Shown: positions 27,217 to 36,353, counted from the first letter of the stretch. The stretch: 64,000 bases of DNA from Novosphingobium sp. SG919 (GCF_012932495.1 NZ_JABCNG010000003.1:186001-250000); one strand, 5' to 3'. Made by a program: numbers and translations. Notes: generated by a model not told the origin, from the sequence alone.

Positions 27217-28050
27217 ATGACTGCTGCTGCCGAACGCCGTTCCTTCCTGATCCTGCTCGTGCTGGTGGCATTGGTGGCCGCCGGCCTTGCCTGGTGGGTT
27301 GCTTCCAGCCGCCAGCACGATGCCCTTGCGTCGGCACAGGCAGGCGGGGGGATGAACGAAGCGCAACTGGCCAAGGCCCTGGCCGATGCCGGGATCGACG
27401 GCAAGGAGCGCGTGGCACTGGAAGGGCTGGTGCGCCAGACCCTGCTCGATCATCCCGAAATCCTGAGCGAAGTGGCCGGCCGGCTGGAAGCGCGCGAGGC
27501 GGCCAGCCGTGTTGCCGCCTTGCGTGGCGCGTTGGAAACGCCGTTTCCCGGCGCCGTGCTGGGCAATCCGCAGGGCCGCGTGACCTTGGTGGAATTCACC
27601 GATTTTGCCTGCACCTATTGCCGCGGCAGCGTGGCCGACGTGGAAGCGCTGATCGCCGCCAATCCCGATCTCAAAGTGGTGGTGCGCGAACTGCCGATCA
27701 TTTCGGCGCAGAGCGTGCCGGCCGCACGCATGGGCCTGGCCGCTGCCGCCCAGGGCAAGTATCCGGCGTTTCACAAGGCCATGTTCAGTGGCGAGCGGCC
27801 CAGCGCGGAAAGCATTTCTGCCGCCGCGGGCAAGGCCGGCCTTGATGCCGCCGCTGCCAATGCCTTTGCCGCACGGCCCGAAACGCTCAAGGAACTGCAA
27901 CGCAACGTGGACCTGTCGCGCCAGCTGGGCGTGAGCGGCACGCCCGCCTGGGTCGCCGGAGACCAGTTGCTGAGCGGCGCGGTGGGCCGCGAAAAGCTGC
28001 AGCAGGCAATCGATGCCGCGCGCAATGGCGACAAGGCCCAAGGCGCATGA
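27217..28050 (+). CDS. DsbA/DsbG-like thiol-disulfide oxidoreductase
   Basis: A 277-residue protein with an N-terminal membrane anchor (RRSFLILLVLVALVAAGLAWWVA) and a periplasmic thioredoxin-fold domain. The redox motif is CTYC at 132-135 (FTDFACTYCRGS) and the cis-proline loop is SGTPAWV. The helical linker before the fold (LVRQTLLDHPEILSEVAGRLEAREA) matches the Com1/ScsC-like family, which often oligomerizes and isomerizes disulfides. It sits between two M48 proteases, overlapping the second as ATGA. A dsbB homologue is at 58163. Confidence 0.9.
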   Translation: MTAAAERRSFLILLVLVALVAAGLAWWVASSRQHDALASAQAGGGMNEAQLAKALADAGIDGKERVALEGLVRQTLLDHPEILSEVAGRLEAREAASRVAALRGALETPFPGAVLGNPQGRVTLVEFTDFACTYCRGSVADVEALIAANPDLKVVVRELPIISAQSVPAARMGLAAAAQGKYPAFHKAMFSGERPSAESISAAAGKAGLDAAAANAFAARPETLKELQRNVDLSRQLGVSGTPAWVAGDQLLSGAVGREKLQQAIDAARNGDKAQGA

Positions 28051-29084
28051 TCGCCGGGCGGGCCCTGGCGGCGCCACTGGCGCTTGCGCTTGCACTGCCT
28101 GCCCTGTCGCTTGCCCCGCCCCCCGCCCGTGCCCAAGCGGCCGCCACGCTGCAGCCGATCGATGAAGTGCAGCGGGACGACATCATCGTGCAGACCATCG
28201 GATGGAACCTGGCCCATGCCAATGCCCGGTTCTGCGCGCGCGTGGCGCCGGGCATCGGGGTGATGCTGCAGGACGCGCGCACGTTCGATGATCCCGCCCT
28301 GGCGCGCCAGGTCTATGGCCTTTCTGGCGATATCGGCGTTGGTGCCCTGGCGGCCGACGGCCCGGCCCATGCCGCCGGCCTGCCGCTCAACGCCACGATC
28401 ACGGCCGTGGGCAGCCTTGCCGTCGCCAGCCTGCCGGTGCCGCGCCAGGGCAAGTGGGATCGCCTGTTTGCCCTGCAGGATGCCCTGGAAAAGGATGTGG
28501 CGCGCGATGGCCGCGTGGTCCTGGCCCTGGCGCAAGGCAAGACCATGACGATCCCCGGCGCGCCGGTATGCCAGGTGCGCTTCCTGATGGACGACAGCAA
28601 AGGCAATGCCGGCGCCAACCGCGATGTGGTGCGCATCGGCCGCCCCATGGCCGAAGTGGCCAAGTGGGACGAGACGGAAATCGCCGCGTTGATGGCGCAC
28701 GAGCTGGCCCATGCCGTGCTCGATCACCAGACCTGGCTGGAACAGGGCGGCAGCACGCGCAAGACCGAGCGCGAGGCCGATCGCCTCTCGGTGTGGTTGC
28801 TGCACAACGCCGGCTATGACCCGGCCGCCGCCATGGCATGGATGCGCCGCATCGGGCCACGCTATGAAATCCTCTTCATCGCCTCGCCCGATCACGGCAG
28901 CTGGCGCACCCGCGTGCGCGACATGACCGCCGAGATCGCCACGATGAAGGCCGCCACGGCCAATGCCGCGCAGGCCGACTGGCCCCGCCTGTTCCGCCGC
29001 GAAGAGGGCGCCCCGGCGATGCCCGTTCCCGCCGCGCCCGCGATGGACAAGCCCCCCATGGCGCTGCAGCCCCAGCCGCGCTAA
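28047..29084 (+). CDS. M48 family metalloprotease with PDZ-like segment
   Basis: A 345-residue exported protease with a signal peptide ending near PPPARAQA. The zinc motif is HELAH at 218-222 (LMAHELAHAVLDH), with TEREADRLSVWLLHNAGYDP as the ligand helix. Residues about 95-165 (GDIGVGALAADGPAHAAGLPLNATITAVGS) read like a PDZ domain, placed before the protease domain. It differs from BepA in lacking TPRs. The ATG overlaps the oxidoreductase stop by 4 bases, so the three genes should be one transcript. Confidence 0.88.
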   Translation: MIAGRALAAPLALALALPALSLAPPPARAQAAATLQPIDEVQRDDIIVQTIGWNLAHANARFCARVAPGIGVMLQDARTFDDPALARQVYGLSGDIGVGALAADGPAHAAGLPLNATITAVGSLAVASLPVPRQGKWDRLFALQDALEKDVARDGRVVLALAQGKTMTIPGAPVCQVRFLMDDSKGNAGANRDVVRIGRPMAEVAKWDETEIAALMAHELAHAVLDHQTWLEQGGSTRKTEREADRLSVWLLHNAGYDPAAAMAWMRRIGPRYEILFIASPDHGSWRTRVRDMTAEIATMKAATANAAQADWPRLFRREEGAPAMPVPAAPAMDKPPMALQPQPR

Positions 29085-29090
29085 AGCGAT

Positions 29091-30287
29091 ATGGTCATGG
29101 CCATGCTGCCGCTTCGTCCCACGCCGTTCTTCGGCAACAAGAACCGCGCGTTCTGGCGGCTCCAGTTCGTTGGCTGGGGCGGCGCCATGCTGCTGCGCGC
29201 GATGTCCAGCCTGGCCAATGCCCAGCCCTGGTCATTCCTGCTGATCGTGCTGATCGCCTCGATCACCGGCTTTTCGATCTCGTCGATCCTGTCGGTGATC
29301 TATCGCGCGCTGATCAACCGGCGCCCGATCATCACCTGGGGCGCCACGGCGCTGGTCCTGGCGGTGGCAGTGGGGCTCTATGCCTTCATCGATGCCTGGG
29401 TGATCAGCCTCTATCGCCCAGGCAGCGACGCGGGCTTTGCCCAGCTGTTCCTGGGCGTGTTCTATATCGACCTCACGCTGCTGGGCGCGTGGTCGGCGCT
29501 CTATTACGCGATCAATTTCTACATCCAGGTGGAAGAGCAGAACGACCAGCTGCTCTATCTGGAGGCGCAGGCGACCTCGGCCCAGCTGGCCATGTTGCGC
29601 TACCAGCTCAACCCGCACTTTCTGTTCAACACGCTCAATTCGATTTCCACGCTGGTGCTGTTGAAACAGACCGAGCCGGCCAATGCCATGCTCAGCCGGC
29701 TGTCCTCGTTCCTGCGCTATACCCTGATCAACGAGCCGACGGGCCGGGTGACGGTGGCGCAGGAAGTGGAGACGCTCAAGCTCTACCTCGACATCGAGCT
29801 GATGCGCTTCGAGGAGCGGTTGCGCACCGAATTCCGCATCGACGATGCCGCCCGCGCCGCGCTGATGCCTTCGCTGCTGCTGCAGCCGCTGGTGGAAAAC
29901 GCCATCAAGTATGCGGTCAGCCCGCTCGAGGATGGTGCCCAGATCACCATTTCCGCGCAACTCGTCGGCCCCATGCTGCGAGTCACCGTGTCGGACACCG
30001 GGCCGGGCTTGCCAGCGGGCACCGATCCATCGACGCTGTTCGGCGTGCACAGCGACTCTGCCGATAGCGCCCACGCACCGGGCTATCCGGTTTCCACAGG
30101 CGTTGGCCTGCCCAACATCCGCGATCGCCTGGCCCAGGCCTATGGCAGCCAGCAACGCTTCGACGTGGGCAACCGGCCGGAGGGCGGCTTTGCCGTGACC
30201 ATCGAATTGCCGTTCGAAGCCAAGGAAGAGGCCGCAACGCCCGGGCAATCCCAACTGGCCCAGGCGGCCAGGCTGGTCAGGGCGTGA
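29091..30287 (+). CDS. LytS/YehU-type sensor histidine kinase
   Basis: A 398-residue membrane kinase. Four or so hydrophobic segments occupy the first ~150 residues. The HisKA_7TM/His_kinase domain follows, with the phosphoacceptor His176 in LRYQLNPHFLFNTLNSIS. The catalytic domain has LLQPLVENAIKYAV (N box) and VSDTGPGL and GVGLPNIRDRL (G boxes). It has no cytoplasmic PAS or GAF domain. It begins 6 bases after the M48-PDZ gene; its partner regulator follows 103 bases later, so these two genes form a two-component pair attached to the protease cluster. Confidence 0.92.
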   Translation: MVMAMLPLRPTPFFGNKNRAFWRLQFVGWGGAMLLRAMSSLANAQPWSFLLIVLIASITGFSISSILSVIYRALINRRPIITWGATALVLAVAVGLYAFIDAWVISLYRPGSDAGFAQLFLGVFYIDLTLLGAWSALYYAINFYIQVEEQNDQLLYLEAQATSAQLAMLRYQLNPHFLFNTLNSISTLVLLKQTEPANAMLSRLSSFLRYTLINEPTGRVTVAQEVETLKLYLDIELMRFEERLRTEFRIDDAARAALMPSLLLQPLVENAIKYAVSPLEDGAQITISAQLVGPMLRVTVSDTGPGLPAGTDPSTLFGVHSDSADSAHAPGYPVSTGVGLPNIRDRLAQAYGSQQRFDVGNRPEGGFAVTIELPFEAKEEAATPGQSQLAQAARLVRA

Positions 30288-30390
30288 CCGGGCGCATGCG
30301 ACGCTCTCGGGAACTTTTCGAGCTTGTCGCATTTGTCACGCGGGGGCAAAAAAACCACAACAGGGCAGACGCTCCAGGCAAAGGTAGCAA

Positions 30391-31188
30391 ATGACCATCC
30401 GCACGATCCTCGTCGACGACGAGAAACTCGCCATCCAAGGCCTCCAGCTGCGTCTCCAGGCCTTCCCCGATGTCGAGGTGATCGACACCTGTTCCAACGG
30501 TCGCGAAGCGATCCGCAAGATCAAGACCGAAAAGCCGGACCTCGTCTTTCTCGATATCCAGATGCCCGGCTTCGACGGGTTCAGCGTGGTCAAGGGCGTG
30601 ATGGAAATCGATCCGCCGCTCTTCGTTTTCGTCACCGCCTATTCCGAACATGCCTTGAAGGCGTTCGAGGCCAACGCGGTGGACTACCTGCTCAAGCCGG
30701 TGGAGGAAGACCGCCTGGCCGATGCGCTGGACCGGGCGCGCACGCGCCTGGCGGAAAAGCGCGGGCTGGAGGAAGTGGAAAAGCTCAAGACCGTGCTGGC
30801 CGAAGTGGCGCCCGATGCCATGCCGGAATTGGAAGACGACGGCGAAGTGGCCGCCGGCCGTTTTGAAAAGCTGATCAACATCAAGGATCGCGGCCAGATC
30901 TTCCGCGTCGATGTCGACACGATCGAACGGATCGAGGCGGCGGGCGACTATATGTGCATCTACACCGGCGACAATTCGCTGATCCTGCGCGAAACGATGA
31001 AGGACCTGGAGCGCCGGCTCGACCCGCGCGTCTTCCAGCGCGTCCACCGCTCCAAGATCGTCAACCTGGACCAGGTGCGCCAGGTGCGCCCGCACACCAA
31101 TGGCGAATGCTTCCTGGTGCTCGAATCGGGCGCCGAAGTGAAGGTGAGCCGCTCCTACCGCGACGTGGTGGCCCGCTTCGTCCACTGA
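30391..31188 (+). CDS. LytTR family response regulator
   Basis: A 265-residue regulator. The receiver domain (about 1-120) has the acidic pair in LVDDEKLAIQGLQ and the phosphoacceptor Asp55 in LVFLDIQMPGFDG, with the conserved Lys in YLLKPVEEDRL. The LytTR DNA-binding domain (about 160-262) has RIEAAGDYMCIYTGDNSLILRETM and FQRVHRSKIVNLDQV. It pairs with the kinase upstream. The intervening 103 bases contain AT-rich stretches and could give it an extra promoter. The target genes are not known. Confidence 0.94.
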   Translation: MTIRTILVDDEKLAIQGLQLRLQAFPDVEVIDTCSNGREAIRKIKTEKPDLVFLDIQMPGFDGFSVVKGVMEIDPPLFVFVTAYSEHALKAFEANAVDYLLKPVEEDRLADALDRARTRLAEKRGLEEVEKLKTVLAEVAPDAMPELEDDGEVAAGRFEKLINIKDRGQIFRVDVDTIERIEAAGDYMCIYTGDNSLILRETMKDLERRLDPRVFQRVHRSKIVNLDQVRQVRPHTNGECFLVLESGAEVKVSRSYRDVVARFVH

Positions 31189-31220
31189 CGGCACGCGCCG
31201 ACCATTCCATCCTCGCCTCC

Positions 31221-31303
31221 GTCATCCCGGGCTTGACCCGGGATCCCGCTTTCTTTGTTCGACGGCGATAAGAAGCGGGACCCCGGGTCAAGCCCGGGGT
31301 GAC
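31221..31303. repeat. Large palindromic intergenic repeat
   Basis: The left arm (31221-31251, gtcatcccgggcttgacccg onward) and the right arm (31273-31303, ending ccgggtcaagcccggggtga then c) form a near-perfect inverted repeat of about 31 bases around a 21-base loop. Each arm also contains a smaller palindrome around cccggg. The element lies between two converging genes. Its right arm encodes the last codons and the stop of queG. It is related to the arms at 6731 and 7301. It could work as a bidirectional transcription end. Confidence 0.75.
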
Positions 31304-32376
31304 GATCGCCGTTCGGATGCTTGGTCGTCTAGCCGCGCCAGCGCCCACTGCGCGGCTTCGGCCACGACCGGATCGGGATCATCGAGCAGCGCGCGCACCG
31401 GGCCGATCAGACGCGGGTCGCCGCTGTTGCCGGCCGCATAGAGGCAGTTGCGCACCATGCGGTTGCGGCCGATGCGCTTGATCGGCGATCCGGCAAAGAC
31501 CTGGCGGAACGTGGCATCGTCCAGCGCCAGCAGTTCCGCCAAGCGCGGCGCCACAAGCTCGGCGCGGGGCAGGAACGCGCGGTTGTCCGCCGCCGCCTTG
31601 GCAAAGCGGTTCCACGGGCACACCGCCAGGCAATCGTCGCAGCCATAGATGCGGTTGCCCAGCGCGGCGCGGAATTCCTCGGCAATCGGCCCTTTGTGCT
31701 CGATGGTGAGGTAGGAAATGCACGCCCGCGCATCGAGCTGATAGGGCGCGGGGAATGCGCCGGTGGGGCAGGCATCCTGGCAGGCGGTGCAACTGCCGCA
31801 GCGATCCTGGTGCGGCGCATCGGGCACGAGATCGAGCGTGGTATAGATCGCCCCCAGGAACAGCCACGAGCCATGCCGGCGGCTGACCAGGTTGGTGTGC
31901 TTGCCCTGCCAGCCCAGCCCCGCCACCTGCCCCAGCGGCTTTTCCATCACTGGCGCGGTATCGACGAAGACTTTGACTTCCGCGCCCGGCTCTTCGGCCA
32001 CCAGCCAGCGCGCCAGCGCTTTCAACGTGCGCTTGACCACGTCGTGATAGTCCACCCCTTGGGCATAGACCGAAATGCGCCCGCGATCGGCCACTTCGGC
32101 CAGGGCCAGCGGATCGTGCGCGGGGGCATAGCTCATGCCCAGCGCGATCACGCTTTGCGCCTGGGGCCACAGCGATTGCGGCCCCTGGCGCTGCTCGGCT
32201 CGCGTCTCCATCCACTCCATGCTGGCGTGCCGCCCTTCGGCGAGCCATTGGTGCAGCCGCGCCGCGCGCGCCGGATCGTCCGTGGCCGGCGCGATGCCGC
32301 ACGTGGCAAAGCCCAGCCGCAACGCTTCCTCGCGCAGGCGCTGTTCCAAAGGCGCAGAAGGGGGGGCTTTAACCAA
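31288..32376 (-). CDS. queG: Epoxyqueuosine reductase
   Basis: A 362-residue cobalamin-dependent enzyme that makes queuosine from epoxyqueuosine in tRNA. Two 4Fe-4S motifs are visible: [12 protein letters not shown] (Cys193, 196, 199, 203) and CDDCLAVCP (Cys246, 249, 253). The C-terminal HEAT-like region is [27 protein letters not shown]. The start is uncertain. TTG at 32376 follows GAGACGGA and begins close to the conserved [18 protein letters not shown] at 32424 has no ribosome site and crowds the divergent gene. The last codons lie inside the palindromic repeat. Confidence 0.9.
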   Translation of the reverse strand: MVKAPPSAPLEQRLREEALRLGFATCGIAPATDDPARAARLHQWLAEGRHASMEWMETRAEQRQGPQSLWPQAQSVIALGMSYAPAHDPLALAEVADRGRISVYAQGVDYHDVVKRTLKALARWLVAEEPGAEVKVFVDTAPVMEKPLGQVAGLGWQGKHTNLVSRRHGSWLFLGAIYTTLDLVPDAPHQDRCGSCTACQDACPTGAFPAPYQLDARACISYLTIEHKGPIAEEFRAALGNRIYGCDDCLAVCPWNRFAKAAADNRAFLPRAELVAPRLAELLALDDATFRQVFAGSPIKRIGRNRMVRNCLYAAGNSGDPRLIGPVRALLDDPDPVVAEAAQWALARLDDQASERRSSPRA

Positions 32377-32433
32377 GTATTCCGTCTCTTGTGTGCTAGA
32401 GGGTGGGACAGTGAGAAGGGGCATGGCGCGGCA

Positions 32434-33393
32434 ATGATGATTGGGCAAGCGGGCGATTGGGCGATCGAGGCGCAGGGCCTGATCAAGCGGTTCGACGGGT
32501 TCACCGCCGTCGATGGCGTGGACATCCGCGTGCCGCGCGGCGCGATCTATGGCATTCTCGGCCCCAATGGCGCGGGCAAGACCACCACGCTGCGCATGCT
32601 GCTGGGCATCATCGATCCCGATTCGGGCCTGCGCCGCGTGCTCGGCTGCGAACGCCCGACGCAAGTGGCCCGCCGCATCGGCTACCTGCCCGAAGAGCGC
32701 GGGCTCTACCCCGCGATGAAAGCGACCGAGGCCATCGCCTTCCTCGCCGCGCTGCGCGGGGTGCCGCTCAAGACCGGGCGGGCGCGGGCGCGCGAGCTGC
32801 TGGAGGAACATGGCCTGAGCTATGCCGCCGACCGGCAGATCCGCCAATTGTCCAAGGGCATGGCGCAGCAGGTACAATTGCTGGGCACGCTGGTGCACCA
32901 GCCCGAACTGGTGGTGTTCGACGAGCCTTTCTCAGGGCTGGACGCGCTCAACCAGGGCAAGCTGGAAAAGATGATTCGGGGCCTCGCCGAACGCGGCACC
33001 ACGGTGATCTTTTCCACCCACGTCATCGCCCATGCCGAGCGCCTGTGCGACCAGGTGGCGATCATCGCCGGGGGCAAGGTGCCGTTCGCCGGGCTGGTGG
33101 ACGACGCACGCGACCGGCTGCGCCCGCAAGTGCGGCTGGAAACCCGCGCACGCGACGGCGCCTGGCGCGCCGCCCTCCCTGCTGACGCGCGCAGCGAAGG
33201 CGCATTCTGGCATTTCACCCTGCCCGAAAGCGGCGTGGAGCCCTTGCTGCGCGCCTTGATCGAAGGGGAGGCGGGCATTCTCTCGCTCTCGATCGAGCGG
33301 CCCGGGCTGCACGATGCCTTTGTCGCCATTGCCGGGGAGGCGGCCGCCCGCGCCCTGGAAGAAAATGCGCAGATGCCGGAGGCCGTGCGATGA
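32434..33393 (+). CDS. ABC transporter ATP-binding protein (NatA-like)
   Basis: A 319-residue ATPase subunit. Walker A is GPNGAGKTT (43-51), the signature is [12 protein letters not shown], Walker B is [12 protein letters not shown] and the switch His is in STHVIAHAE. The order of motifs and the ~90-residue C-terminal extension match NatA-type Na+ export ATPases and DUF4162-containing exporters. ATGATG at 32434 gives the start. It forms ATGA with the permease gene downstream. Transport of sodium is possible but not shown. Confidence 0.9.
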   Translation: MMIGQAGDWAIEAQGLIKRFDGFTAVDGVDIRVPRGAIYGILGPNGAGKTTTLRMLLGIIDPDSGLRRVLGCERPTQVARRIGYLPEERGLYPAMKATEAIAFLAALRGVPLKTGRARARELLEEHGLSYAADRQIRQLSKGMAQQVQLLGTLVHQPELVVFDEPFSGLDALNQGKLEKMIRGLAERGTTVIFSTHVIAHAERLCDQVAIIAGGKVPFAGLVDDARDRLRPQVRLETRARDGAWRAALPADARSEGAFWHFTLPESGVEPLLRALIEGEAGILSLSIERPGLHDAFVAIAGEAAARALEENAQMPEAVR

Positions 33394-34622
33394 TCCCTGA
33401 AAAGCTGCGCGCCGCCTGGGTGATCGCCCGCCGCGATTTCGTGGCGGTGATCTGGTCCAAGAGCTTCGTGTTCTTCCTGCTGGGGCCGCTGTTCCCGATC
33501 ATCGTGGGCGGCATGGCCGGGGCCATCGGCGCCCAGGTGCAGAAAGACCTCGATCACCCGCAAGTGGGCATCGCCCTGCCGGCGGATGAAGCGGCGCGGA
33601 TGATCGAGGCGCATCGCGCCCTGGCCGATGCCATGCCGGGCGACGTGCCCGATTTCGTGGTGCTCGACGCGCCATGGGGCGGCCGCACTTATGACGCCCG
33701 CGCGGCGCTCGCCGGCCATCGCGGCCCTGGCGGCAAGGTTGATGGGCAACTGGCGGCCGTGGTTTCGGGCAGCCTGGCGCACCCGGTCCTCACCGCCACG
33801 CCCGAACGCGCGCGCATGTGGCAGGGCATGATCGCGCTGTTTGCCGCCCGTGCGCAAAGCCTGGCGCCCGCGTCGCTGCCGCCAGTGGCGGTGGACGAAG
33901 TGGCCACCAGCGTGGCCAAGGTGCAAAGCGGGCAGGTGACGACCGCGCAGGCCGGGCAAGTGCTGCTGTTCCTGCTCACCATGCTGCTGGCAGGTATGGT
34001 CCTGTCCAACCTGGTGGAGGAAAAGGCCAACAAGATCATCGAGGTCCTGGCCGCCTCGATCCCCATGGACGCCTTGTTCCTTGGCAAGCTGTTTGCCATG
34101 CTCGGCGTGAGCCTGGTGGGCATGGCCGTGTGGGGTTCGGCCTGGGGCACGCTTTTGGCGCTGGGCATGAAATCGCTGCCGACGCTGGCTGCTCCGGCGG
34201 TGGGCTGGCCGTTGTTCTTCGTGCTCGGCTTCCTCTATTTTGCCATGGCCTATCTGCTGCTTGGCTCGCTGTTCCTGTCGATCGGCGGGATGGCCACCAC
34301 CGTGCGCGAAGTGCAGACGCTGTCTATGCCGGTCACCATGCTGCAATTGATGGTGTTCTTCTTTGCCAGCTATGCCCTGGCGCGGCCGGGTACCTGGGTG
34401 GATTGGGCCGCGCTGGCCTTTCCGCTGTCTTCCCCCTTTGCCATGCTGGCCCGCGCCGCGCGCGAGCCGGCGATCTGGCCGCATCTGGTGGCATTGGGCT
34501 GGCAGGCGCTGTGCGTGGTGCTGATCGTGCGCATGGGCGCGCAACTGTTCCGCCGCACGGTGATGAAGTCCGGGCCCGCCAAGGGGCGCAAGGCGCGCAA
34601 GGGTCTCCTTGCCAAAGGCTGA
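33390..34622 (+). CDS. ABC-2 type transporter permease (NatB-like)
   Basis: A 410-residue permease with one N-terminal helix (SFVFFLLGPLFPIIVGGMAGAIG), a large extracytoplasmic domain of about 150 residues, then five or six helices (VLLFLLTMLLAGMVLSNLVEEKANKIIEVLAASIP marks the ABC2_membrane_3 type). It overlaps the ATPase gene by 4 bases and should form the exporter with it. The C-terminus is basic (GPAKGRKARKGLLAKG). A perfect 13-bp inverted repeat follows at 34670-34710. Confidence 0.9.
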   Translation: MIPEKLRAAWVIARRDFVAVIWSKSFVFFLLGPLFPIIVGGMAGAIGAQVQKDLDHPQVGIALPADEAARMIEAHRALADAMPGDVPDFVVLDAPWGGRTYDARAALAGHRGPGGKVDGQLAAVVSGSLAHPVLTATPERARMWQGMIALFAARAQSLAPASLPPVAVDEVATSVAKVQSGQVTTAQAGQVLLFLLTMLLAGMVLSNLVEEKANKIIEVLAASIPMDALFLGKLFAMLGVSLVGMAVWGSAWGTLLALGMKSLPTLAAPAVGWPLFFVLGFLYFAMAYLLLGSLFLSIGGMATTVREVQTLSMPVTMLQLMVFFFASYALARPGTWVDWAALAFPLSSPFAMLARAAREPAIWPHLVALGWQALCVVLIVRMGAQLFRRTVMKSGPAKGRKARKGLLAKG

Positions 34623-34669
34623 CAGCCTCGCTCAGCCTGGGTTCAGCCGGCGTGCGCATAACTCGTCTT

Positions 34670-34710
34670 GTCTCGCGGGCAGGCATTGCCCCCCGCACTG
34701 CCCGCGAGAC
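34670..34710. repeat. Perfect 13-bp inverted repeat before msrB
   Basis: GTCTCGCGGGCAG (34670-34682) and CTGCCCGCGAGAC (34698-34710) are exact inverted copies around a 15-base loop, between the exporter operon and msrB. There is no T run on either side, so it is not a standard intrinsic terminator. It may be an RNA hairpin or an operator for msrB, 40 bases before its start. Confidence 0.55.
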
Positions 34711-34750
34711 CATCTTGCACCGGTTGCCCGCCAGCCCGATATAGGCGCCT

Positions 34751-35278
34751 ATGGTGATGACTGAAGGCCTTGCCCCTCCCGCCTCCCGTCCATCGCGCCG
34801 CCGCCTGTTGGGCTGGCTGGGCGCCGGACTTGTGATGCCGATGGCCGGCGCCTGCCGCGCCCGGCCTGCGCCGTCCGGCCCCAAGGACGTGTTTCCGGTG
34901 CAGCACAGCGAGGCGGAATGGCGCCGCCTGCTCACCCCGGAACAGTTCTACATCCTGCGCGAAGCGGGCACCGAGCGGCCGTTTTCCTCAAGCCTGCTGA
35001 ACGAGCATCGCAAGGGCACTTTTGCCTGCGCGGCCGACAAGCAACCGCTGTTCGCTTCTGCCACCAAGTTCGAAAGCGGCACCGGCTGGCCCAGCTTCTG
35101 GAAGCCCCTGCCCGGCGCGGTGGGCCTGCGTTCCGACACAACGCTCGGCATGGAGCGCACCGAAGTCTATTGCCGCCGTTGCGGCGGGCACTTGGGCCAC
35201 GTGTTCGACGATGGCCCGCCGCCCACCGGCAAGCGCTATTGCATGAACGGCAAGGGCATGGTGTTCCTACCTACCTGA
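34751..35278 (+). CDS. msrB: Exported peptide-methionine (R)-S-oxide reductase
   Basis: A 175-residue MsrB. The N-terminus has a twin-arginine signal (SRRRLLGWLGAGLVMPMAGA) followed by Cys35, possibly a lipoprotein. The catalytic Cys164 is in KRYCMNG, and GTGWPSFWKPL and GGHLGHVFDDGPP are typical. The zinc site is altered: the second pair Cys141/Cys144 (CRRC) is intact, but the first is CAAD at 93-96, with Asp in place of the second Cys. The usual resolving position before GWPSF is Thr111. It should repair oxidized methionine in envelope proteins. Confidence 0.9.
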   Translation: MVMTEGLAPPASRPSRRRLLGWLGAGLVMPMAGACRARPAPSGPKDVFPVQHSEAEWRRLLTPEQFYILREAGTERPFSSSLLNEHRKGTFACAADKQPLFASATKFESGTGWPSFWKPLPGAVGLRSDTTLGMERTEVYCRRCGGHLGHVFDDGPPPTGKRYCMNGKGMVFLPT

Positions 35279-35312
35279 TGGGGCGGGCCTGATGGGGCGG
35301 GCCTGATAGGGC
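35274..35312 (+). repeat. 14-bp tandem repeat at the msrB stop
   Basis: The unit cctgatggggcggg occurs at 35274-35287 and 35288-35301, then partially (cctgatagggc) to 35312. The first copy contains the msrB stop codon, so the repeat looks like slippage duplication across the gene end. Confidence 0.7.
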
Positions 35313-35349
35313 TTCCCCCCCTTGGCCATCCGTGCCAAGGCCGCTGGCG

Positions 35350-36327
35350 ATGCGCCGTATCGCCCTTTTCCTGTTGATCCTGGCCCTGGTGCCGGCGATC
35401 TATGTGCGCCAACACCTGCCGCCGCCCAGCCCCTATCGTCCGGTAATCTATCACGATTTGCTGCCGGGCCTGCGCGCGGCCGGCCACGATCCGCGCTATG
35501 GTGCGCTCACCCTGACAGGTGCCTGGCAACTGACCAGCGCCAATCCCGATTTCGGCAACTTCTCTGCCCTTGCGGTGCGCTCTTCGGGTGATCTGCTGGC
35601 GGTGAGCGACCGCAACGCGGTGATGGTGTTCAGCCGCCCGGATCGACCGGGGCCCCGGCACACCTGGCAGCGCGACACGATCCGCCAGGCCTGGCGCGGC
35701 CAGGAAATCGATACCGACAGCGAATCGGTTTCGGTCGATCCGCGCAGCGGCAACGTGCTGATCGGCTATGAAGGCACCCCGCGCTTCCACCAGTTCAGCG
35801 CCGATTTCACCCACGATCGCAAGATTGCCGCGCCGGTGTTGATGGAATGGCCCAACAACCAGGGGCCCGAATCGCTGCGCCAGCTTGCCGACGGCCGCAC
35901 CGTGGCGATCGGCGAAGTCTATGCCCACTGGTGGTCGCGCCGGCGCCATACCGGGCTGATCTGGCCCGGCCTGCCCCGCCCGAACCAGGCACCCGCGCGA
36001 TTCGAACTGATCATGCCCGAAGGCTATCGCCCGGTGGAACTGGCCCAGGCGCCCAACGGGCGGCTCTTGGTGCTGGGCCGCAAGTTCACCTTGGGCGGAT
36101 TTCGCACGGTGGTGACGCTGGTGGCCGATCCCCGCGCGATTCGCCCCGGCGCGCAGGTGGAAGCGCAGCCGATCGCGTGGATCGACGATCCCCGCATTCG
36201 CGACAATTACGAAGGCATGGTCGCCACGCCCGAGGCCGATGGCAGCACCGCGATCTGGCTGATTTCCGACAGCAACCAGATGGTGTGGCTGCAACGCACC
36301 CTGCTGCTCAAGCTGAAGCTCTCATAA
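35350..36327 (+). CDS. Esterase-like activity of phytase family protein
   Basis: A 325-residue protein with an N-terminal signal or anchor (MRRIALFLLILALVPAIYV). The body reads as a beta-propeller of the phytase-like domain: FGNFSALAVRSSGDLLAVSDR, TDSESVSVDPRSGNVLIGYEGTPRFHQF, GPESLRQLADGRTVAIGE and DNYEGMVATPEADGSTAIWLISDSN. The family is exported; enzymatic activity of members is uncertain. ATG at 35350 was preferred to GTG at 35332 because it starts directly at the signal peptide. Confidence 0.82.
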   Translation: MRRIALFLLILALVPAIYVRQHLPPPSPYRPVIYHDLLPGLRAAGHDPRYGALTLTGAWQLTSANPDFGNFSALAVRSSGDLLAVSDRNAVMVFSRPDRPGPRHTWQRDTIRQAWRGQEIDTDSESVSVDPRSGNVLIGYEGTPRFHQFSADFTHDRKIAAPVLMEWPNNQGPESLRQLADGRTVAIGEVYAHWWSRRRHTGLIWPGLPRPNQAPARFELIMPEGYRPVELAQAPNGRLLVLGRKFTLGGFRTVVTLVADPRAIRPGAQVEAQPIAWIDDPRIRDNYEGMVATPEADGSTAIWLISDSNQMVWLQRTLLLKLKLS

Positions 36328-36353
36328 GGGCGGGCCCGTGCCGCCAACGCAAC

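Noticed and set aside
31696..32433. A long in-frame extension upstream of the NatA-like ATPase start
   Set aside because: It lies opposite queG and has no ABC-family sequence; the ATPase clearly begins near [16 protein letters not shown].
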